Shown: positions 32,892 through 42,100 of the stretch, piece after piece
Layout: the number at the start of each line of letters is the position of its first letter
How positions within the stretch are numbered: position 1 is the first letter of the stretch
NCBI RefSeq assembly: GCF_004348265.1
Contig: NZ_SMNT01000031.1
Location: 1-45,078, forward strand
Direction of reading: 5' to 3'
DNA from: Methylobacterium segetis
GTDB lineage: Bacteria > Pseudomonadota > Alphaproteobacteria > Rhizobiales > Beijerinckiaceae
Length of the DNA stretch: 45,078 nt
Notes under the pieces: generated by a model
Database searches by the model: none
What the model was told of the DNA's origin: nothing
What the model saw: only the letters and a program-made list of their open reading frames with translations
Translations under genes and position numbers: made by a program

Positions 32892-32932
32892 ATCCGGATT
32901 CGAATGTTGTGATCGCTGGATTCAATCCGGAT
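32892..32932. promoter_or_regulatory. 13-bp-arm palindrome, probable operator for the autotransporter gene
   Basis: ATCCGGATT (32892-32900) and AATCCGGAT (32924-32932) are perfect inverted copies; inside, GAAT (32902-32905) and ATTC (32920-32923) pair after a one-base bulge, leaving a 14-nt centre. Each outer half is itself the palindrome ATCCGGAT, and the two are 33 bp (three helical turns) apart. The right arm ends one base before the -35 element. A dimeric regulator binding both halves is a reasonable inference. Confidence 0.55.
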
Positions 32933-32960
32933 ATGACCGAAAGCCGGACTCTGATATAAC
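32933..32960 (+). promoter_or_regulatory. Promoter candidate for the giant autotransporter
   Basis: ATGACC (32933-32938) and TATAAC (32955-32960) lie 16 bp apart. The -10 matches the consensus in five of six bases and the -35 in four. A start near 32967 would give a leader of about 190 nt before the preferred ATG at 33159. Confidence 0.5.
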
Positions 32961-33096
32961 AGCCCATCTATCTGAAAGATTGGACATTTCGGCCATTTTT
33001 CCGACGGCTTTCCGGGCGAATTTCAATCACAGATTGCCTGTTGAAGGCTCAGAGCTGTTGTTGCCGCCTTATCCTCCGGGACCTAATCAGTCTTGC

Positions 33097-33124
33097 CGGC
33101 CTCCGGGTTTAAAAAAGGAGGCCG
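33097..33124 (+). promoter_or_regulatory. Leader hairpin hiding a Shine-Dalgarno-like sequence
   Basis: CGGCCTCC (33097-33104) pairs with GGAGGCCG (33117-33124) over a 12-nt A/T-rich loop. AAGGAGG (33115-33121), a near-perfect ribosome site, would be locked in the stem. A GTG at 33134 opens a 15-codon frame that ends just inside the autotransporter gene, so it could be a leader peptide, but its spacing from AAGGAGG (12 nt) is long. Confidence 0.4.
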
Positions 33125-33158
33125 CCGCGCTCCGTGCGCGCAGGCAGTCGGGGGATTT

Positions 33159-36100
33159 ATGATCGTGGCCAGCCGTACTGATCGTCCGCAGGTTCGTCCT
33201 GCGCTGCGCCCCCTGCGGCGCGCGCTCGATGCGTCCACGGCGCTCGTCGGGATCATTGTTCAGCCCTTGCAGGGACCGACCGTCCTTCACGCCGCCGCGT
33301 CGCCCGGGATGCTTCGCGCGCGGATGGCCCGCCTCCTGACGCTGGCCGTCGAGGCGCCCGGCTCGCTTCTCGCCCGGCTGGGCGCCCTGGCCCCGCCGCG
33401 CAGGAGCGGGGTGCGGCCCGCGGCGCGGATCGGGCGCAGGAAGTGGCAGCGTGTGCTGCTCGCGACCGCGGCCTTGATCGGCGGCGCGTCGGGCGCCGCG
33501 GCCCAGAGCATCTCTTGGTCAGGCAATGCGGGCAACGACTGGAACGAGCCCGCCAATTGGATCGGGGGCGACGTGCCGGATACGGCCGGCGAGCAGGCCA
33601 TCTTCGGATCGGCCGGCAACCGGAGTCCGTTCTTCACCCGGGCCACGACCGTCGACGGCATCACCTTCGCCGCCGGGGGAAGCCAGTACTTCATCTCGAA
33701 CAACGGTTTCGCCGTCACGTTCACGTCGGACATCGTCAGCAATTCCGGCGAGCAGTTCATCTACTCCAACAAGGGTGGCGTGGACGTCGCCTTCTCGGCC
33801 AATGCCGGCAACATCACGCTGATCTCGACCAGTACGCCTGGCGGCACCAGTGTCGTCGGGACGCCCGGCGGTGGCTTCCGGTTCGACACGAACGGGCAGG
33901 CCGGGCAGGCGCAGATCCGTTTCGCTGAAGGCGGTCCCCTGACCGTCAACACCGGCGCGAGTACGACGCTGAATGTCGGGTCGCTCGCGGGCTCCGGAAC
34001 CGTCCGGTTCGAATCGGGCAATCAGACCTTGTCGGTAGGCGGCCTGAATCTGAGCACCGTCTATTCCGGCGTGATCGGCACGGGCGCCGGGGCGGCCACG
34101 GCCGGCCTGACCAAGGTCGGCGTCGGCACGCTGGTTCTGACCGGCGACAACACCTATGGCGGCGGTACCACCGTCTCGGGCGGCACGCTTCAGGTCGGCG
34201 GCACGGTGGGTGGGACGGTCGGGGGCGCCACGGGCTCGCTCGCCGCGGGCTCGAACGTCAGCGTGGCGGGCGGCGCTACCCTGGCGCTCGCCCGCACCGG
34301 TACGCTCGCCTTCGGCAACAACGTGTCCGGCGCGGGCGCGGTGACCGTACTCGGCGGCACGGCCATGGGCGACCTGATCACTCTGTCCGGTGCTCTGACG
34401 CAGACCGGCGGATTCACCGTCGCCAACGCGGCGAACGTGGCGTTGAGCGGTCAGATCGACCCGGCCACCGGTAACGCCGTCACGATCGCCGTCACGGGCG
34501 GCACCTTCACGAACCAGAACGGTGGCCTGATCAGTTCGGTTGACGGGCGGGGCGTCAGCCTCGGAGCCGGCGGCACGATCGACAACCAGCTCGGCGGCAC
34601 GATCCGCCACACCGGTACAGCGGACAACGGTGTCGGCAACGACGCCGCGGTCTACTCCATCGGCAACCTGACGCTGACCAACGGCGGCTTCATCACCACG
34701 ACGAGCACCGGAGCGAGCGACGGCGTGACCGTGCTCGGAACCGCCACCATCACCAATACCGGGACGCGCAACGCCGGCACCCTGACCGGGGGTCTCATCC
34801 AGGCAGCGAATGCCAGCGGCATCGCGATCACCGGGGCGGGCAGCAGCATCACCAACAGCGGCGTGATCCAGGGCGGCACCAGCCCGAGCTTCGGATACGG
34901 CGTCGCCTTCGTCGGCGGGACGATCACCAACCAGGGCGGCGGCGTGATCACCGGAACCCAGGGCGGTGTCAGCGCATCGAGCGGGACGGCGACCGTCGAC
35001 AACAACGCGGGTGCGGGAATTTCCGGCGCCACGGGCGTCCGCACGACGGGCGCGGGCACGGCGCTGGCCGTCACGAACGCCGGCAACCTCGTCGGCACGT
35101 CGAACGCCATCAACGCAGGCGGCACCGGTGCGGCGACGATCACCAACCTCGGCACGATCGGCACCGGCACGCTCTCGGCCGACGGACAGACCTACACGAG
35201 CAGCGGCACCGGTACCGCGATCGTCCTGTCCAACGGCGGCACGATCACCAATGGCTCGGCCGCGTTCAGCGCCGCGCAGAACGCGGCTTCGGTGATCAAT
35301 GGCGCGACGGCGATCGACGTTTCCTCTGCCAATGCCGCGACCATTGCTCTGAATGCCGGTTCCGCCACGAACGGCGTGATCGCGTCATCGGGGGCGGGCG
35401 CACGGACGGTGACGGTCGCCGGCGCGCTGAACGGCGACTTCAACGGCGGCACCGGCACCGGCGTCGTCAACTTCACCCTCGGCGCCGCCGGCGCCATGCA
35501 GCGCGCAACCTTCGGCGATGCGAACGACACCTTCACTTATCAGGGCGGCACCGTCGGCGGCGTGGTCGATGCGGGCACTGGCACCGATGCGTTCGTCAGC
35601 GCGCTCGGCGCCGGTGGCATGGCGACGCTCAACCAAGCCAATCTGACGAATTTCGAGAGCTATGCGCAGCAATCGGGCACGCTGACGCTGACCGGCATCA
35701 ACCCGTCGAACGTCCGCTGGGACATTCAGGGCGGGGCGCTCAACGTGGCGGGCACGCTCTCGACTTCCGGCGTGGCCGTTTCAGCCTCCAACGGGACGAT
35801 CCTGCGGGTCGCTCCGGGCGGCCTCATCACCAACACGTCCGGTATCACGATCAACGGCAGCGGCGCCTTCACGATCGTGAATGCCGGCACGATCCGCAAC
35901 ACCGGCGACGGCTCCGACGTGATCAACACCGGCGCCCGGGTGACGCTCCTGAACACGGGAGCGGTCACGAACACCGCATTCGTCGCCGCTAACGCCAACG
36001 GCGCGGGCAGCCGTATCGTCAATGCGCAGGGCGGAAGCCTGACCGGCGGCTCCAGTACGCAATATGGCATCGGCGCCAATCTCGGTGCCGGCGGAACGAT

Positions 36101-39100
36101 CGACAATTACGGTACGATCTCCGGCGGCGCCACGCTGGCGGGCGGCGGTGGCACGCTCAGCGGCAGCACCGGCATCACGGCCAACCTCTATGCGGGCTCC
36201 AGCACCGGCACGGTGCTGCTCGGCGCCGGTTCGACGCTGTCGCTCTACACGGGCACCGGCACGACCAACGTGGCGGGGGTCACGACCACCGATCCGGTGA
36301 CCGGCGCGACCGTCATCCTGCAGAACGCCGGCGCGAATCCGGCGGCCACGGTGGGCGGGATCTCGCTTGGCGCTGGCGGCGTCATCGCCCTGCGTGGCAC
36401 CGGCGACAACACCTCCGCCAACGGCGCGGCGGGCGCGCTGAACATGTCGGCAGTGGCGAGCGCCACGACACTCAACAAGCAGGATTCCGGCACCTTCGTG
36501 CTGACGGGCGGCTACGGCGGCGCGCTCACCACCAACGTCCTCGCCGGCCGGTTGATCGAGCGGGTCACCGGCGGCGTCACCAGCACGGTGTTCGGCACCG
36601 GCACGGTCGACATCGCCTCGGGCGCGGTGGTCGAGCTCAACGGCGGCTTCCTTCAGGGTGTCAACACCTTCACCGGCGCGGGCCGGATCGAGAAGACCGG
36701 CGCGGGCGAGGTCCGGTTCGGCAGCGGGGCTGGCCAGACCGTCATCCAGCAGTCGGTCGGTGGCGTGATCGATGTGCAGGCCGGCCTGCTCCGCGGCAGC
36801 AGCAGCGGCAACGGCATCTGGACCAACAACCAAGGCAGCCTGAACATCGCCACGGGCGCCATCTTCGACGGCATCGAGGGGGCCATCTTCGTCGACGGGC
36901 TGACCGGCAACGGCACCCTGCAGGGCGGCTTCGGTGGCGTCGCGCGCACCACGACGATCGGCACCGGCAACAGCGACGCCTCGTTCGGCGGCATCATCCA
37001 GAACGCGCCGCTCGCCTCCCGCTCAAGCGACGACAATCAGGTCGGCGTCCTGGCATTGACCAAGCTCGGAACCGGCACGCAGACGCTCTCCGGCACGAGC
37101 ACCTACTCGGGCGCCACCACGATCAGCGGGGGCACGCTGCGGGGCGGAGCCCCCAACAGCTTCAGCGCGAATAGCGCCGTGACGGTGAACACCAACGGGA
37201 CGCTCGATCTGGGCGGGTTCAACGAGGCGATCGGATCGCTCGCGGGCGCGGGCACGGTGACCAACTCGGGCGCCGCCGCCACGCTGAGCACCGGCGGCTT
37301 GAATCAGTCGCCGACCTTCTCCGGCATCATCCGGAACGGCGCCGGCACCACCGCGCTGACGAAGACCGGGGTTGGCACGCTGACGCTGACGGGCGCCAAC
37401 ACCTACACGGGCGCGACCACGATCTCGGGCGGCACCCTCCAGATCGGCGACGGCACGGCCGGTGGCGATGCCGGCCGGATCGGCCAGGACGCGGCCGGCA
37501 CCGTCTTCAGCACCGTCGCGACGACGGGCGGGACGCTCGCCTTCAACCGGACCATTGCGGCCAATTACACCTTCGGCGGCACGATCACCGGTTCGGGCAT
37601 CGTCAACCAGATCGGCACCGGCACCACGACGCTGACGGGCACGAACAGCGCCGGCAACGGCCAGTTCACGGGCACCGCCAACGTCACCGCCGGCACGCTC
37701 GCCGTGAACGGCGTGTTCGGCGACACCGTCGGCCGCACCGCCACCATCAATGTCAATACGGCCGGCACCCTGCACGGCTCGGGCACCATCGCCGGGTCAG
37801 TGGTCGTCGGCAGCGGCGGCATCGTCTCGGCCGGCAACTCGCCCGGCACCATGAACGTTGCCGGCAACTACACGCTCGGTATGAATTCGACCTCGCTGTT
37901 CGAGATGGGCTCGTCGGGCGTGGTCGGCGGCCCGAACGGTGCCTCGACCAGCAACGACCTGATCAATGTCGGCGGCAACCTCACGCTCGGCGGCACGCTG
38001 CAACTCGTCAACACCGCCAGCCCCGCCACGCCCATCGTCACGGGCTATTACCGACTGTTCAACTACAACCAGAACAATGCCGGCGGCACCCTCACCGGTG
38101 CCTTCGACACCGTCACGGTGGCCAGCGGCTCGAACGCGGAGGTCTACGCGACGATCCCGAATCAAGTGAACGTGCTGGTGCGCAACGGCACTCAGGTCAC
38201 GCAATTCTGGGACGGCGGCGACGCCACCGGCGGGACCACCGGTGACGGGGGCGGCACCGGCACCTGGACCTCCAACGCTACCAACTGGACGACGCGGCCG
38301 GGCGGGGAGATCAACGACCAGTGGCGCTCGGGCGTCGGCATCTTTGGCGGCACGGCCGGCACCGTCACCGTGACGGGCACGCAGAGCGTTGAGGGCCTGC
38401 AATTCGGCACGACCGGCTATCAGGTCGCCGGCGGCTCGCTCAACCTGACGGGCAACCCCTTCAACGCTTCGGACCCCAACAGCTTCATCACCGTCGACGC
38501 GGGCGTGAGCACGACTATCGCCAGCACGTTGGTGGGCTCCGCGACGGTGGGGCTGACCAAGCTCGGGGACGGTACGCTGGTTCTCACCGGCAACAACGGC
38601 TACAGCGGCGGCACCGTCTTCTCCGCCGGCACGCTCAACGTCGGCAGCGCCAACGCGATCGGCACGACCGGTCCGCTCGCCTTCACGGGCGGCACGCTGC
38701 AATACAGCGCGGTCAACACCACCGACTATTCCGCCCGCTTCTCGACGGCGGCCAACCAAGCCTACCGGATCGACACGAACGGGCAGGCCGTCACCTACGC
38801 CACCGGCCTGACTTCGCCGGGGGGCAGCCTCACCAAGCTCGGGGCGGGCACGCTGACGCTGACCGGCGCCAGCACCTACACCGGCGCGACCACGATCTCG
38901 GCCGGCACGCTTCGGATCGGCAATGGCGGCACCACCGGCGCGCTCGCCGCGGCCTCGCCTGTGAGCGTTGCGGGCGGCGCCACCCTGGAGCTCAACCGCT
39001 CCGGCACGCTCACCTTCGGCAACGCCGTCTCGGGCGCTGGCGCGCTCACCGTGCGCGGCGCAACCGGCGCCAACGACCTGATCACGCTGTCGGGCGCGCT

Positions 39101-42100
39101 GCGGCAGACCGGCGGATTCACCGTCGCGGACGCCTCGAACGTGACGCTCAGCGGCAGCTACGTCGCCGCCGTCGCAGGCGACGGCATCCTCCTGAACGGC
39201 GGCCGGTTCACCAACCAGGGCACCGTCACCGTCACCGGCGGCCCGGGTTCCAACGCCATCCTGACCAGCACGAATGTGGCCACGACGGTCGTCAACGCCG
39301 CGGGAGCGAGGATCGAGGGTCTCGGCAGCGCCGTCATCCAGAACACCAGCGGAGTCGCAGGGGCGCTCACGGTCGACAATGCCGGCCTGATCAAGGGCGA
39401 CAATTTCGATGGCGTGACCCAGCACGGCACGGGCGCGCTCACCGTCACGAATGCCGGAACCGGCGTCATCTACGGGCAGAACGCCCTCAATTCCGGCAAC
39501 GGCTACGGCGTCGGCAGCGACGGCGGCGGCGTGCTGACCCTGACCAACGCCGCGGGCGGCAAGATCGTCGGCCAGTACGGCGCGGTGGGCTCGAATGCGG
39601 GCGACCGGATCACCAACGCGGGCACGATCGCCTCGGGCTCCTACGATGAAGCGACCGGCGTGGTCACGCCGGGCGGCGTCGCGGGCATCCAGCTCAGGGC
39701 CGGCGGCGCGGTGACCAACCAGGCCGGCGGCGTGATCCGGAGCGGGCTCGGCGGCGTCCAGGTCACCAGCGGCACGCTGACGGTCGACAATGCGGGAACG
39801 ATCGCGGGCGGCACGAACGGCAGTCAGTCGGTCGGGACGGGGATCGCCACGACTCTCGTCAACCGCGCGGGTGGATCGGTGACGGGTGGCGGTGCCGGCC
39901 TCTATGCCGGCACCGGCGCCAACCAGGGGAACACGATCAGCCTCGTCAATGCCGGCTCGATCTCCGCGACGAGCGGCGTCGGCGTGGGCGGCGCCGGAGG
40001 CTCGGGCCTGTTCACCATCGTCAACGCCAACGGCGCGACGATCCAGGGCGGCGGCAACACTGCCTTCGCGCAGGGCATCCAGCTCAACGGGGCCGCCGGT
40101 TCGACGGTCGACAATTACGGGACGATCGCGGCCGGCTCCGGCACGCCGAACGCCATCAACAGCACGAACAACGCCTCAACGATCAACCTCTACGCCGGGT
40201 CGACGGTGACGGGCGGCATCGCGCTCGGCGGCGGCAACGACACCGTCGCGCTCTACACCGGCACGGGCACGGCCAACACGAACGCGGTGACTTTGGCCGA
40301 CCCGGTCCTCGGCGGGGCGAACACGATCACCCTGCGCGCGGCCGGAACCTTCGGCGCGGCGAGCTTCGGCGCGATCAGCCTCGGCGGTGGCAGCAACACG
40401 CTGTCCCTGCGCGGCACCGGTGACGGCACGGCGGCCAACGGCGTGGCCGGCACGCTGGCTCTCGGGACGGTGAGCGGCGCGGGCACGTTCAACAAGCTCG
40501 ACACCGGCACCTGGACGCTCACCGGGCAGACGGTGGCGCCGCTTGCCGGCATGACGGCCAACGTGAATGGCGGCACGCTCGCCATCAACGGCGTGTTCGG
40601 CGACACGGCGACGAACAGCGCCACCGTCACCGTCAACACCGGCGGCACCCTGCACGGCTCGGGCACCGTTGCCGGCTCGGTCGTCGTCAACAACGGCGGC
40701 ACCGTCTCGGCCGGCAACTCGCCCGGCACGCTCACGGTCGCCGGCAACTACACCCTCAACGCCGGATCGACCTCGCTGTTCGAGCTCGGCGCCAGTGGTG
40801 TCGTCGGCGGCGCCAGCAACGACCTCATCAACGTGGGCGGCAACCTCACCCTCGGCGGCACCCTCACCCTCGTCGATACCAGCACGCCGGCCAACCCCCT
40901 CGTCTCCGGCTCCTACCGCCTGTTCAACTACGCGCAGGTCAATCCGGCCGGCACGGTGAGCGGCAGCTTCGCCACGGTGAACGCCGCCCCGGGCTCGACG
41001 GCCCTCGTCTACACGACCATCCCGACCCAGGTGAACGTGCTCCTCAGCAATGGCGGCCAGTCCGTGCAGTTCTGGGACGGCGCCGACACCACCGGCGCGG
41101 CCGCCGGCGGCCAGGGCGGCACCGGCACCTGGAACGCGACCAACACCAACTGGACGACGCTGCCGGGCGGGCAGATCAACGACCAGTGGCGCTCGGGCGT
41201 CGGCATCTTCGGCGGCACGGCCGGCACCGTCACCGTGGCGGGCACGCAGAACGTCCAGGGCCTGCAATTCACCGTCGACGGCTACAGGCTGACCGGCGGC
41301 ACGATCAACCTCGCCGGCGATCCCGTCTCGACGCCGACCCAGAGCTTCATCAACGTCGATGGCGGCGTGAGCTCCCGGATCGAGACGCAGCTCGGCGGCA
41401 CCGCCGCGACGATCGGCCTGCGCAAGATCGGGGCGGGCACGCTCGTGCTCGCGGGCAACAACACCTTCACCGGGCAGACCCGCATCAGCGCCGGCACGCT
41501 TGAGGTGCAGGGCGGGCAAGCCATCGCCAATCAGAGCGCCGTCCTGCTCGACAACGTCGCCGGCGCGCGTCTGCTCGTCACGAATTCCGAGACGATCGGC
41601 TCGCTGGCCGGGGGCGGCGCGGCGGGCGGCACGGTGGCGATCGCGGCCGGTCAGGTCCTGACCACCGGCGCCGACAATTCCAGCACCACCTTCGCCGGCG
41701 TCATCGGCGGCGCGGGCGGCCTCGCCAAGACCGGCACCGGCACCTTCACCCTCAGCGCCGCCAACACCTTCACCGGCGGCACCCTCAACCAAGCCGGCAC
41801 CCTCGTCCTGGCCGCGGGTGGAAGCCTCGCCTCGGGCGTCACCAACAATGCGGGCGCGACCTTCCTCAACAACGGCACGGTGAACGCCGACCACGCCAAC
41901 GCCGGCACCTCGACCAACAATGGCGCCATCAACGGCAACGTCGGCAACACCGGCACCTTCACCAACACCGGCAGCGTGGCCGGGCGGCTCACCAATGCCG
42001 GCGGCGCCACCAACAATGGCGCCATCAACGGCGGCGTGACGAACACCGGCACCTTCGCCAACACCGCTGCCGGCACCGTCGCCGGCGGCCTGATCAACAA

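Larger units (their letters stand above)
32702..33158. other. AT-rich 457-bp leader region before the giant autotransporter
   Basis: No gene is seen. From about 32800 to 33120 the base composition drops well below that of the surrounding genes. It contains the palindrome at 32892-32932, a promoter candidate at 32933-32960 and a hairpin at 33097-33124. The composition and long predicted leader suggest dense regulation, or DNA bound by a nucleoid silencer protein. Confidence 0.6.
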
